Below, piece after piece: positions 33,284 through 43,791 of a stretch of DNA of 46,241 nt. This DNA is from Gemmatimonadota bacterium. Its GTDB lineage: Bacteria; Gemmatimonadota; Gemmatimonadetes; Gemmatimonadales; GWC2-71-9. The stretch's first letter is position 1. Each line of letters starts with the position of its first letter. Location of the stretch: assembly GCA_022562295.1 (NCBI GenBank), contig JADFPO010000015.1:1-46241 (forward strand), written 5' to 3'. The notes below the pieces were generated by a model. That model had not been told where the DNA came from, did no database searches, and saw only the letters and a program-made list of their open reading frames with translations. The position numbers were made by a program, and so were the translations under genes.

Positions 33284-34822
33284 TTAATCTCCAACTCCAA
33301 CGACGCTGAGCGACAACTGTCCGATCACCCGGATGAGCTCAATCTGACGCGCCAGTCCCCCGATGGTGAATCGCAGATGCGAAGCGTCGGCGGGAAACTG
33401 CCCGAACGTCGGATCGACGGCCACCCACTCGCCGAGGTACACCTCGGACCACGCGTGATAATAGAAGCTACCGTTTATGTATGCCAGTCCGGCCGCCGTG
33501 CGCGCCGGCAGGCCAACCGCTCTCGCCAGCGCTACGAACAGGATTGCATGTTCGTTGCAGTCTCCCTGGCGAGTCTGTAACATCTCCACCGCGCTGGGCA
33601 CAGTGAGCGTGACGCGCTTATCCAGTTCTTGATATACCCAATCGGACAGCAGTCGCGCGACTCGTTCCGGGTCGCGCCGCCGACCGATGATTTGGCGCGC
33701 CTGCGCCTGAATTCGCGGGTCGGACGACTGTATTGATGGCTCCGGTGCGACGTAGCGATTGAGGTCGGGCCGCCCACCCAACGGGATGCGGTAGTCGGCA
33801 TCCAGGCTCTCTGCCGTTGCTCTTCGCACGATCAACGTGTCCCCGGACATGGACTGTCGCCCTCCTACCAAGTCGAACGCTCGTGGGTCCAGGTCGCCCA
33901 GCACGACACGAAACTCAGCACGGTCCCCGTCGAGAGTAACGTGCGACGCGATCGCCGTTTGGCGGATGATGTTCACTGCGCCAAAGCTCGCTATGGATTC
34001 GGCTCGGTCGCGGTCTCGAAAATTGAGGAACGCCAACTCAAACGCCGAGCGCTCTACTCTTAACCCCATAGGGGACGACACGCTCACGACCCTCCCAAAT
34101 CCGTCGATCCACGAGTCCAGCGAGACGCCGTCGACGGTCTGTTCGATCCGCCAAGCCGGAACCGTGTCCCACCGTGCAGCCACCCACCTCATCGCGGTCG
34201 AGTCGAACGCCGAGCTGTCCGGAACGAACAGAATGGAGTCGTCCACAACGCGGACCGACACGTCGCTGTGTCGCAACAACAACGGATCGAACGTCCGCAG
34301 CGAGTACGTGTTGCCGACCTTGAGATCCCCTCCGAATGCCACATGGAGCGGCATATACGCCGGCAGGACCATGGGCTCGTGGAGACGGACCCGGACGGTT
34401 TGCCGGCTGTCGGCGCTCTCGAGTTCGACCGTCAAGATGGAATCGCCCGATACGGTTCCATGCGCGGCGAAGCGGCCGGCCGCGCTGGTCATGCCAGCCT
34501 CGAAGCTCTGTAATCGCAGCGCGTTGGTGAGGCGGGCGATCGTCCGGACCTCAGTACGCTGGATCGTCCCGAGAGCCGGGACCTCGAGGAGCATGAGGTC
34601 CACCACCACCAAACCATCGGGCACTGTGTCCACCGTGTTGGAGGCGAATCCGATCTGCACGTCTCCCATCGAGACCGTGTAATACATCGCTCCGGGTTCT
34701 ACGGCGCGCGTCGCGTCGGCCAACGCCAGGCCTTTCGACTGCCCCAATTCGCGGGCGAGCAGCCACCCAATCGTGCCCAGCCAAGCCACGAGGATGATCA
34801 CCGCCCATGTTTGCCGATTCAT
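33284..34822 (-). CDS. Membrane-anchored transglutaminase-like protein
   Basis: A 512-residue protein with an N-terminal membrane anchor (WAVIILVAWLGTIGWLLA), a large beta-rich extracytoplasmic region (about 40-370) and a C-terminal transglutaminase-like domain. The Cys-His-Asp triad is complete: C422 (RQGDCNEHAILFVALARAVG), H456 (FYYHAWSEVYLG) and D470 (VAVDPTFGQFPAD). Domains of this fold can act as proteases, amidases or crosslinking enzymes, here facing the periplasm. It overlaps the preceding small gene by 4 bp (ATGA) and is followed at once by an ABC exporter, so it may process or sense an exported molecule. Confidence 0.87.
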   Translation of the reverse strand: MNRQTWAVIILVAWLGTIGWLLARELGQSKGLALADATRAVEPGAMYYTVSMGDVQIGFASNTVDTVPDGLVVVDLMLLEVPALGTIQRTEVRTIARLTNALRLQSFEAGMTSAAGRFAAHGTVSGDSILTVELESADSRQTVRVRLHEPMVLPAYMPLHVAFGGDLKVGNTYSLRTFDPLLLRHSDVSVRVVDDSILFVPDSSAFDSTAMRWVAARWDTVPAWRIEQTVDGVSLDSWIDGFGRVVSVSSPMGLRVERSAFELAFLNFRDRDRAESIASFGAVNIIRQTAIASHVTLDGDRAEFRVVLGDLDPRAFDLVGGRQSMSGDTLIVRRATAESLDADYRIPLGGRPDLNRYVAPEPSIQSSDPRIQAQARQIIGRRRDPERVARLLSDWVYQELDKRVTLTVPSAVEMLQTRQGDCNEHAILFVALARAVGLPARTAAGLAYINGSFYYHAWSEVYLGEWVAVDPTFGQFPADASHLRFTIGGLARQIELIRVIGQLSLSVVGVGD

Positions 34823-35133
34823 CGCTCCTCCATGTGGAGCAGACTCTCCAGCGCATCTTTGTCATCTTGGCTTTGCACGACGATTCGGATGTCGGACGGG
34901 AAGGTATAGCCCCGGACGGGAGTCTTGCGGACGTCGCACACGATCGCGGCGGCATCGGTGGCGGATCCGACCGCCGGTGGCGCCCGCATCGTCGACTGCT
35001 CGCCAAAGCGAGACCCGCTTGCTTGCTCGAGTTGGGTGCGGGTGGGTGCGCCGGGTTCCAAGCTAGCGGTGGCCGGTCGAACGACCGCGTCCGCTTGAAC
35101 GAACGCGAGGTCGTCGACCACGACGTGGATCAC
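34819..35133 (-). CDS. Small protein with macro-domain-like N-terminal half
   Basis: A 104-residue protein, not clearly recognised. The start IHVVVDDLAFVQADAVVRPA, then a region ending QLEQASG, echoes the opening strand, DA-[IV]-V-N-x-A segment and helix of macro (ADP-ribose-binding) domains. The rest is shorter than a macro domain and lacks the second nucleotide loop. The end (FPSDIRIVVQSQDDKDALES) may be a different fold. The GTG at 35133 overlaps the TPR stop (GTGA) and its own stop overlaps the transglutaminase start, so it is certainly translated as part of the operon. It may be a degenerate macro fold serving as a scaffold. Confidence 0.55.
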   Translation of the reverse strand: MIHVVVDDLAFVQADAVVRPATASLEPGAPTRTQLEQASGSRFGEQSTMRAPPAVGSATDAAAIVCDVRKTPVRGYTFPSDIRIVVQSQDDKDALESLLHMEER

Positions 35134-36080
35134 CTGCCGGCGAGCTCGCGGGAGCGACGGTACATTTGCCCGGCGTCCTCGGGCCGATGCAGCCGATCGT
35201 AGATGATTCCCAGGCCGTAGAAGGCCTTCGCGTTGTTCGGCACCAACTCTACCGATCGCTGGTACGCCTGCAGGGCCCCGTCGAGGTCGTCCACGTGGTT
35301 CAGGGCGTCTCCCAGATGGAGGTAGGCCGTGGCGCGACCCAGATCCAATTCGATGGACCGCCTCAGATGCGGGAGCGCGTCCCGCCACAGGCCGCGGCGC
35401 GACATCAGCAGCCCCAGATTGAAGTGCGCCTCCGCGTTGGTCGCGTCCAGCTCCAAGGCGCGCCGCAAATCGTCCTCCGCCTCTGTGAAGCGGCCCAACG
35501 TCCCGAGCACCCCGCCACGATTTACCAGGACTTGAGGGTTATCGGGCTCCGTGTTGAGGCAGAGTTGTAGCTGCTGCAGTGCTTCTTCCGAGTCCCCGGT
35601 GTTGTCCAGCAGTAGTCCGAGGTTGTTTCGTGCCTTGACGTGGCCGGGGTTGAGTGCCAGAAGCTCGCGATAGATCGCCATCGCGCGGCGGACCTCGCCT
35701 TGTGAGTGCGCCTCTTTTGCCGCGTTGTAGAGGAGTTCCTGGGCGGTTGGCTCGTCGTCCAGCTTGCGCGGCGTGGTGTTCCCTCCGCGCCTGGCGGTTT
35801 GGTCCGGCGTGTCGGTGGCGTGGTGGGCCGGATCGGCCGTCCCATCGCCGTTCGTTTTTTCCTCAGCCACCAAGACGTCATCCTCCGATGCGATCTCGAA
35901 AGGTAACTCGATCCTGCCCGCGGCATCTTGCCGGGCAATCACCTCGATGGGTTTTAGGGTAGGCTCGGCACCGTGGGGGCCGGCTTTGGTGGCCGAGGCC
36001 GAAGACTCGTGCCCCGTGTGACCGGCCTTCTCGACCACCTTCCGACGACGGTTGCGGCGACGATGCGTGGTGCGATTCAT
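35130..36080 (-). CDS. TPR-repeat protein
   Basis: A 316-residue protein. The first 110 residues are basic and then low-complexity (MNRTTHRRRNRRRKVV), with no signal peptide. Residues about 115-316 form six tetratricopeptide repeats, for example AKEAHSQGEVRRAMAIYREL, ARNNLGLLLDNTGDSEEALQ, AHFNLGLLMSRRGLWRDALP and AFYGLGIIYDRLHRPEDAGQ. TPR arrays hold protein partners together. The ATG at 36080 overlaps the cutA stop (ATGA), and the stop overlaps the next gene (GTGA). The basic N-terminus might bind nucleic acid or membrane. Confidence 0.85.
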   Translation of the reverse strand: MNRTTHRRRNRRRKVVEKAGHTGHESSASATKAGPHGAEPTLKPIEVIARQDAAGRIELPFEIASEDDVLVAEEKTNGDGTADPAHHATDTPDQTARRGGNTTPRKLDDEPTAQELLYNAAKEAHSQGEVRRAMAIYRELLALNPGHVKARNNLGLLLDNTGDSEEALQQLQLCLNTEPDNPQVLVNRGGVLGTLGRFTEAEDDLRRALELDATNAEAHFNLGLLMSRRGLWRDALPHLRRSIELDLGRATAYLHLGDALNHVDDLDGALQAYQRSVELVPNNAKAFYGLGIIYDRLHRPEDAGQMYRRSRELAGR

Positions 36081-36421
36081 GGCAGTGCGGTTCCCGTGTT
36101 GGTGGTTTCTTGATCGACCCAGTTGAGATAGGCGTCCAATCCGGCCTCGACCGGGAGCGCCAGCAGTTCGGGCACGGAGTAGGGGTGTCGGCGTTTGACG
36201 GCGGCTTCGAGGTCGGCCCAACGTGCTCGCCGCGTCTTGAGAAGCACCAACACTTCCCGCTCGCCGGTCACGGAGCCTTCCCAGCGGAAGATCGACGTCG
36301 CGCGCACCATGGTTCCACAGGCGACGACACGATCCTCGACCAACTCCTCGATAAACGTCTTTGCGGTTGCCTCGTCGCCCAGCGTCGTCAGCACCACCAG
36401 GTGGGAAGTCGGGTTGGGAAT
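36077..36421 (-). CDS. cutA: Divalent-cation tolerance protein CutA, apparent ATT start
   Basis: CutA is a small trimeric ferredoxin-fold protein linked to copper tolerance and signalling in other bacteria. Conserved parts are SHLVVLTTLGDEATAKTFIE, VEDRVVACGTMVRATSIFRW, GEREVLVLLKTRRARWADLE and RHPYSVPELLALPVEAGLDA. The family N-terminus is placed best by an ATT codon at 36421, six bases after AAGGAGG (36428-36434), giving 114 residues against 112 in E. coli. The only upstream alternative in frame is TTG at 36454, without a Shine-Dalgarno, adding the unlikely ARPTRRRREQ. ATT starts are rare (infC is the known case). It is first in the operon. Confidence 0.9.
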   Translation of the reverse strand: MPNPTSHLVVLTTLGDEATAKTFIEELVEDRVVACGTMVRATSIFRWEGSVTGEREVLVLLKTRRARWADLEAAVKRRHPYSVPELLALPVEAGLDAYLNWVDQETTNTGTALP

Positions 36422-36538
36422 TTGCTCCCTCCTTCGTCGTGTCGGCCTGGCCAACCATTTCGAGAGTCAGCGAGAATTAGGGGCCTCAAAGTACGGCGCC
36501 CCTCGGCGTAACGCAAGAATGGCGAGCGGACGCGGCAG

Positions 36539-36568
36539 TTGACCGCCGATCCGGCATCTGTCTAGCTT
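36539..36568 (+). promoter_or_regulatory. uvrA promoter, probably leaderless
   Basis: TTGACC (36539-36544), 18 bases, TAGCTT (36563-36568), then only eight bases to the uvrA ATG. Transcription would begin at about the start codon, and no Shine-Dalgarno is present, so a leaderless mRNA is likely. A 6-bp stem AGGGGC/GCCCCT (36479-36503) lies just upstream between the divergent genes. No LexA-like box is recognised. Confidence 0.6.
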
Positions 36569-36576
36569 CCCTGGTT

Positions 36577-39516
<2,940 letters not shown>

Positions 39517-39629
39517 CGCGGCCCGCCGCTCCGCCGTGTAAATTCAATACGAAATTCGAGATTGCATGGTGACACCAAACAGCAGGGGCTGCGTAATGAG
39601 GGCGGCTCGACGTCCTAGGGAGTAGCGCT

Positions 39630-39914
39630 TTGGATCCGTTTCTGATCAACAACCTCGTCATTCCGATAGCCGGCATGATCACCGGTGTGGTCATCTGCAT
39701 CGGATTCTTCAAGACGGTGCGCCACCTTATCGACCGGAAAACATCGGGGCCGGTGGATGCGAGACTCACGACCGAAGTCGCTGAACTTCACGCGCGCCTC
39801 GATGCCCTCGAGCATGGCAGCGACCGGGTAGACGAATTGGAAGACCGGCTCGATTTCGCCGAGCGGTTGCTGGCGCGGGCGAGCCCATCCGACGCCGCGG
39901 TGAAAGAGCCGTAG
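39630..39914 (+). CDS. Small membrane/coiled-coil protein, copy 1 of 3 (PspB-like layout)
   Basis: A 94-residue protein: one membrane helix (LVIPIAGMITGVVICIGFF), a basic stretch (KTVRHLIDRK) and a coiled coil (EVAELHARLDALEHGSDRVD) ending in ELEDRLDFAERLLAR. The start is TTG at 39630 with AGGGAG upstream. The layout (short N-terminus, one helix, cytoplasmic coiled coil with R-x3-[LF]-E-R-[IL]-L) resembles PspB, but I cannot claim homology. Copies 2 and 3 follow and share the terminal motif, and PspA is encoded 1.2 kb downstream. Not a named family I recognise. 39517-39629 holds no gene. Confidence 0.7.
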   Translation: MDPFLINNLVIPIAGMITGVVICIGFFKTVRHLIDRKTSGPVDARLTTEVAELHARLDALEHGSDRVDELEDRLDFAERLLARASPSDAAVKEP

Positions 39915-39916
39915 TC

Positions 39917-40201
39917 GTGCCCAACGAAATCGTCATGCTGGCGGTCATGGGCATCGCCAGCGTCACGGCGCTCGGGTTTGGCCTGATGCGGTCTGTCAAT
40001 CGCCACCTGGAGCGGAAATGGAAGGCGGCGCGCGGTGGCGGCGACGAACGAGTCCTGCACGAGGTCGAGGAGCTTCGCTCCCGGCTGGAGGGCCTGGAAG
40101 ACGTCCACGCGAGGGTGTTGGAACTCGAGGAACGGGTGGATTTTGCGGAGCGGCTACTGACAGAAGGAAAGGAACAGAAGGCGTCTCAGGATTCTGGGTG
40201 A
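39917..40201 (+). CDS. Small membrane/coiled-coil protein, copy 2 of 3
   Basis: A 94-residue paralogue of the preceding protein: membrane helix (IVMLAVMGIASVTALGFGLM), basic stretch (RSVNRHLERKWKAARGG) and coiled coil (EVEELRSRLEGLEDVHARV) ending ELEERVDFAERLLTE. The start is GTG at 39917, two bases after the previous stop, so the pair is co-translated. Same length and motif as copy 1 but well diverged elsewhere, implying an old duplication kept under selection. The coiled coil could contact PspA in the way PspB and PspC do, which is inference only. Confidence 0.7.
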   Translation: MPNEIVMLAVMGIASVTALGFGLMRSVNRHLERKWKAARGGGDERVLHEVEELRSRLEGLEDVHARVLELEERVDFAERLLTEGKEQKASQDSG

Positions 40202-40226
40202 TGCACCCGCCCGGACTAGTTGAATA

Positions 40227-40529
40227 ATGGAAGAAGAACTCGCGATCTTTTTTATCTTTGGGGGCGGAGCGACCTTCCTCTTGGCGATGTCACCGATTGG
40301 ACGCGCCATCGCGGACCGGATTCGTGGCAGGGGAGTGGGAGGGGGGGCGGGGCGGGCCGAAGACGGCATCCGGTTTCTCCAGGAGAGCCACGATTCCATG
40401 CTGGAAGAGTTGGACAGTATGCGGCACGAGATCGGGGATCTTCAAGAGCGAGTTGACTTTACGGAACGGCTCATTGCCCAAAAAAGGGACCAAGACCAGC
40501 TCCAGGGCAGATCTGACGTTCAAGATTGA
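40227..40529 (+). CDS. Small membrane/coiled-coil protein, copy 3 of 3
   Basis: A 100-residue paralogue: membrane helix (AIFFIFGGGATFLLAMSPIG), Gly/Arg-rich linker, then a coiled coil (RFLQESHDSMLEELDSMRHE) ending DLQERVDFTERLIAQ. The ATG at 40227 follows copy 2 by 25 bp. This copy is the most diverged, with a longer glycine linker and an acidic tail. Its stop region contains TTGAAA, which with TAGTAT 19 bases on (40551-40556) might promote the next two genes, but the spacing is long. 40530-40714 otherwise shows only short stems. Confidence 0.68.
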   Translation: MEEELAIFFIFGGGATFLLAMSPIGRAIADRIRGRGVGGGAGRAEDGIRFLQESHDSMLEELDSMRHEIGDLQERVDFTERLIAQKRDQDQLQGRSDVQD

Positions 40530-40714
40530 AACATTTTCTTCAGCGCAGCGTAGTATGTGACGACCCGATGGCTGCGGCCGTAACCCCGCTGCCCGGTGCG
40601 ACCTCAGCTTGGTTGCACGAACTTGGCCTGTGAAGTAGGCTCACAAGGTGTTGGCAGAGCGCGGCTCTCACGGTGTGGCGTGGTGAGGGTCACCGCTCTA
40701 TCTGGGAGGATTGC

Positions 40715-41107
40715 ATGGCGAGTCGCGAAGACCTCGAGAGCTTTATTAGCCGCCTGAACGACGGCGTCAACAGCGAGGAAGTTGACGCGGGCATTTGGGT
40801 GTTATCGCCGGGAGACGACCGTGCACAGATCGTCGTGAGTTACGATCCCCCGGTCGTCGTGTTTCGGGTCAACGTGATGGATCTGCCGAAGGTCGCGGGC
40901 CAGCGCAACGATCTCATGAAACGGCTGCTCGAGCTCAACGCCGAGGGATTGGTGCATGGCTCGTACGGTATCGAGGGTCCCCGCGTGATCCTATCCGATG
41001 CGTTACAGCTGGAAAACCTCGATTTCAACGAATTTCAAGCAAGTCTCGATTCGATCTCGCTGGCCCTGGCTTCGCACATGGCCGGCTTAGCGGCATTTCA
41101 GGAGTAA
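40715..41107 (+). CDS. YbjN / CesT-chaperone-like protein
   Basis: A 130-residue soluble protein with the YbjN/type-III-chaperone-like alternation: a first helix (REDLESFISRLNDGVNS), strands (GIWVLSPG, QIVVSYDPPVVVFRVNVMDL), a helix ending in LLELNAEG, strands (HGSYGIEGPRVILSDALQLE) and a C-terminal helix. YbjN-type domains bind other proteins and are linked to stress responses. GGGAGG precedes the ATG at 40715. It lies 6 bp before pspA, so it is almost surely its partner. The fold call rests on pattern only. Confidence 0.65.
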   Translation: MASREDLESFISRLNDGVNSEEVDAGIWVLSPGDDRAQIVVSYDPPVVVFRVNVMDLPKVAGQRNDLMKRLLELNAEGLVHGSYGIEGPRVILSDALQLENLDFNEFQASLDSISLALASHMAGLAAFQE

Positions 41108-41113
41108 CGGGTT

Positions 41114-41875
41114 ATGGGGATCTTCGATCGCATCGGTACGCTGCTGAAGTCGAACATCAACGATCTGATCAGCCGCGCGGAAAATCCGGAAAAGGTACTC
41201 AACCAGCTGATCACGGATATGCGGTCGCAACTGGCCAAGGCGAAGCAGGAAGTGGCCGCAGCGATCGCCGACGAAAAGAAGCTCCATGCGCAGGTTGAAA
41301 AGGAAAAAACGCAAGCTGATGAATGGCAGCGGCGTGCGATGTTGGGGGTGGAGCAGGGGAGGGACGATTTGGCGAAGCAGGCGCTCATGCGTCACAACGA
41401 GCACCGGCAGGCCGCCCAGGGGATGCACGAAACATGGGTGCGCCACAAGGCGGAAAGCGAATCGCTCAAGGCCTCGCTCCGCACGCTCAATGACAAGATC
41501 GAAGAGGCCAAACGGAAGAAGAATCTGCTCATCGCGCGCCAGAAACGGGCGGATGCGCAGCGGCGCATCCAGCAGACGATGTCTTCCATGTCGGACACCA
41601 GTGCGTTCGAGCACTTCGAGCGCATGGCGACGAAGATCGAGGAGGCGGAGCGGAAGCAGCTCGCGGCGGCCGAGTTGAGCGAGGAGCTCACCGGAGACAA
41701 CCTTTCTGCGGAGTTCGCCGCGCTGGAGTATGATGGCGGTGCCGATCAGCAACTCCTCGAACTCAAGAAACAGATGGGGCTGTTGAGTTCGGGTGGCAGC
41801 GAGGAGCGCTTGCAGTTGAGCGATGGTGAGGACGACGATATCAAGGATGCCGACATCGTCAAGGAAGAGGGCTAG
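41114..41875 (+). CDS. pspA: PspA/IM30 (Vipp1) family membrane-stress protein
   Basis: A 253-residue ESCRT-III-like protein. The start GIFDRIGTLLKSNINDLISR and AENPEKVLNQLITDMRSQLA are diagnostic. A long alpha-helical coiled-coil core follows (about 25-215), then an acidic tail ending DDDIKDADIVKEEG. PspA polymerises on stressed inner membranes and limits proton leakage; in enterobacteria PspB and PspC relay the signal and PspF is the regulator. Neither pspF nor pspC is here. Instead a YbjN-like gene and three small membrane proteins precede it. The unit ends with a strong terminator. Confidence 0.95.
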   Translation: MGIFDRIGTLLKSNINDLISRAENPEKVLNQLITDMRSQLAKAKQEVAAAIADEKKLHAQVEKEKTQADEWQRRAMLGVEQGRDDLAKQALMRHNEHRQAAQGMHETWVRHKAESESLKASLRTLNDKIEEAKRKKNLLIARQKRADAQRRIQQTMSSMSDTSAFEHFERMATKIEEAERKQLAAAELSEELTGDNLSAEFAALEYDGGADQQLLELKKQMGLLSSGGSEERLQLSDGEDDDIKDADIVKEEG

Positions 41876-41905
41876 GGGTAGCTGCGGCCATCACAGCACT
41901 GACCG

Positions 41906-41942
41906 AGAGCGCGACCGACCTTCGGGTCGGTCGCGCTCTTTG
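41906..41942 (+). terminator. Rho-independent terminator after pspA
   Basis: AGAGCGCGACCGACC (41906-41920) pairs perfectly over 15 bases with 41925-41939 around a TTCG tetraloop, followed by a short T-run. It is the strongest hairpin in the window and cleanly ends the pspA unit. Confidence 0.93.
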
Positions 41943-42120
41943 CGTGCGCCCGGCCGCTCCCGAGTCGCCGCAAGCCTCAAGTGGCATGGGTGCGTTGTTT
42001 TGATTCGTGCGGCAACAAAGCGGTAACACCTCTCGCGCCCTGTTTCGCTACCTTCGGTCCGATCGCTGGCCGTCCTACGGGTGCGGTTCTCACTTTCTTA
42101 TCGTTTCGAATGAGTCGGAC

Positions 42121-42795
42121 ATGCGAGGCTCGGTTCTAGTCCTCAAGGCAGAGATGGCACTCGGGTACCAGCTGGTATCTCGTCATCGGGCGCCGCGATT
42201 TGCCGCAGTCCTCTCGGCCGCGTTCCTCGCGGCCATCGCGGCGGCCGGTCCGCTTGGCGCGGCGGGGTACCGAGGGCTGTTGGCTCCGGTCGCCGCGACG
42301 GTGGCTGCCGTGGCGGGCTCTCGGGTACTGGCCCAGGGTGCGGCGCTTGGGGCCGCCCGCCACGCTCCTTGCGCTCCTTGGCTGGTAGTGGCAGGCCGCT
42401 TCGCCGGCGTAATGGTGATCGTGGTTCCGGCGATCGTGGTTCTCGGGGCGGTTTTGTTGGTGGGCCTACCATCACCCGATGTTGTGAGCCGGATCGGGCT
42501 TGCGGTGCTTACAGCTTCGGCCGCTGCCGGGGTCGCGATGGCGGTGACGCCGAATTTGGGAGCATCGGTGGGTTCGGCTGTAGGGTTGATGGCTGCCTGG
42601 GCAAGCCAGCTCCCGTCGCTCGCGGGTGCTGCCGGATCGTCCGGGGCAGGTGTGGTGATGCTGCTCGCAATGGCGTTCCCGGACATGACGGATCGGTCCG
42701 CGCTCGGCGCGGTGGCACACGGAGCTGGTTGGATCGTCGGCACACTCGCTTTCGCGACGTGGTCGATCTCCCGGCGCCGTGCGCCGGGCGCGTAG
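42121..42795 (+). CDS. Small hydrophobic membrane protein, probable ABC permease partner
   Basis: A 224-residue, strongly hydrophobic protein with about six membrane segments rich in Ala, Gly and Val (FAAVLSAAFLAAIAAAGPLG, VVAGRFAGVMVIVVPAIVVL, GAGVVMLLAMAFPDM). No enzyme motif is visible. The ATG at 42121 gives a sensible N-terminus (RGSVLVLKAEMALGYQLVSR) resembling the first cytoplasmic helix of ABC-2 permeases; the frame is open back to 42007. TACCTT at 42049-42054 may be a -10 box. The ABC ATPase gene begins four bases after its stop, so it is most likely the membrane half of that transporter. Confidence 0.65.
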   Translation: MRGSVLVLKAEMALGYQLVSRHRAPRFAAVLSAAFLAAIAAAGPLGAAGYRGLLAPVAATVAAVAGSRVLAQGAALGAARHAPCAPWLVVAGRFAGVMVIVVPAIVVLGAVLLVGLPSPDVVSRIGLAVLTASAAAGVAMAVTPNLGASVGSAVGLMAAWASQLPSLAGAAGSSGAGVVMLLAMAFPDMTDRSALGAVAHGAGWIVGTLAFATWSISRRRAPGA

Positions 42796-42799
42796 CGTG

Positions 42800-43738
42800 A
42801 TGCTGACCTGCACCGCGATCACCCGAACGTTCGGACGAGGTGCTCGCCGGGTCGTCGCCATTGATTGCCTGAGCTTCGAGGCTCATCCCGGTGAGGTCAT
42901 TGGGATCGTTGGGGCCAATGGGGCCGGCAAATCGACCCTGATGCGAATTCTGGCGGGTCGCATGCTGCCGACCGCTGGGGGGGTGACAGTGCGTGGCAAC
43001 GCCGTCAATTCACGGGGTGCACGGCAACTCCTGGGGTACGCTGCCGATCCCCCCCTTATTCCCAACGAGGTGACCGCGCTCGAGTGGCTGTGGTATCTGG
43101 CGAGCCACCGGGTGACCAGGCCGTCTCAACGCGTGAAGTTGGTCCGCTGGGCGGCCGAACTCGGTGCCGTCGGCGAGTTTGCCACGAGACGCGTGTCGAC
43201 CTACTCGCGCGGAATGGCCCAGCGTCTCGCAACGGCTGCGGCCCTGATGTGTGGCGAGGCGGTGGTGTTGCTCGATGAGGTCCTCAACGGACTGGATCCT
43301 GTCGCCGTGCGAGACCTGGGGGAAGGAATCGCCAGGGCCGCCGGCGCCGGCCGGGTCGTGCTGGTTGCCTCGCACAACCTGGGGCCGCTCGAGCGGTTTG
43401 CCACGCGGGTGCTGGTCGTCCGGGCCGGCCGCCTGGTGGCGGACGAAGTCACGGCGACGTTTCTCCGGGGACGGGTCGCCGAGCTGACGTTGGGTGGCGG
43501 TGCCATGACGCTGGCCGGGCGTCTCGTGCAGCTGTTTCCAGGTGCCATCCGCACCGGGACCGGAATCGACGTGCCTCTCGACGGACGCCTGTCGATGGAG
43601 CATGTCCTGGCAGCCTGCCGCGCCGAACACATCGCGGTGGCGGGATCGCGTATCAGGTACCGCCGCTTGGAAGACCTGTTGACGCGCGGTAATGGTCCAC
43701 CACAGGCAGTCCGGGGCGCGACCGCGGTGTTTGACTAG
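42800..43738 (+). CDS. ABC transporter ATPase, divergent
   Basis: A 312-residue ABC ATPase with Walker A GANGAGKSTLMRIL, signature YSRGMAQRLATAAALM, Walker B VVLLDEVLNGLDPVA and switch histidine ASHNLGPLE. The Pro of the usual DEP is replaced by Val, but the catalytic Glu remains. The C-terminal 90 residues are extra. The ATG at 42800 gives MLTCTAITRTFGRG; upstream GTG codons are alternatives. Partner is the membrane protein just upstream. The substrate is unknown. Confidence 0.88.
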   Translation: MLTCTAITRTFGRGARRVVAIDCLSFEAHPGEVIGIVGANGAGKSTLMRILAGRMLPTAGGVTVRGNAVNSRGARQLLGYAADPPLIPNEVTALEWLWYLASHRVTRPSQRVKLVRWAAELGAVGEFATRRVSTYSRGMAQRLATAAALMCGEAVVLLDEVLNGLDPVAVRDLGEGIARAAGAGRVVLVASHNLGPLERFATRVLVVRAGRLVADEVTATFLRGRVAELTLGGGAMTLAGRLVQLFPGAIRTGTGIDVPLDGRLSMEHVLAACRAEHIAVAGSRIRYRRLEDLLTRGNGPPQAVRGATAVFD

Positions 43739-43791
43739 ACCGAGGGGCGGGGCAGTGGTAACGACGGAGGTGCCAGGCTACCTTGAGGTCC

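Noticed and set aside
40640-40714. Sigma-54 promoter before the YbjN-pspA pair, as for enterobacterial psp
   Set aside because: A TTGGCA stretch exists, but the GG-N10-GC spacing fails and no pspF-like activator is present.
41906-41942. Possible small RNA gene
   Set aside because: It is a perfect stem with a TTCG loop and T-run directly after pspA, best explained as a terminator.
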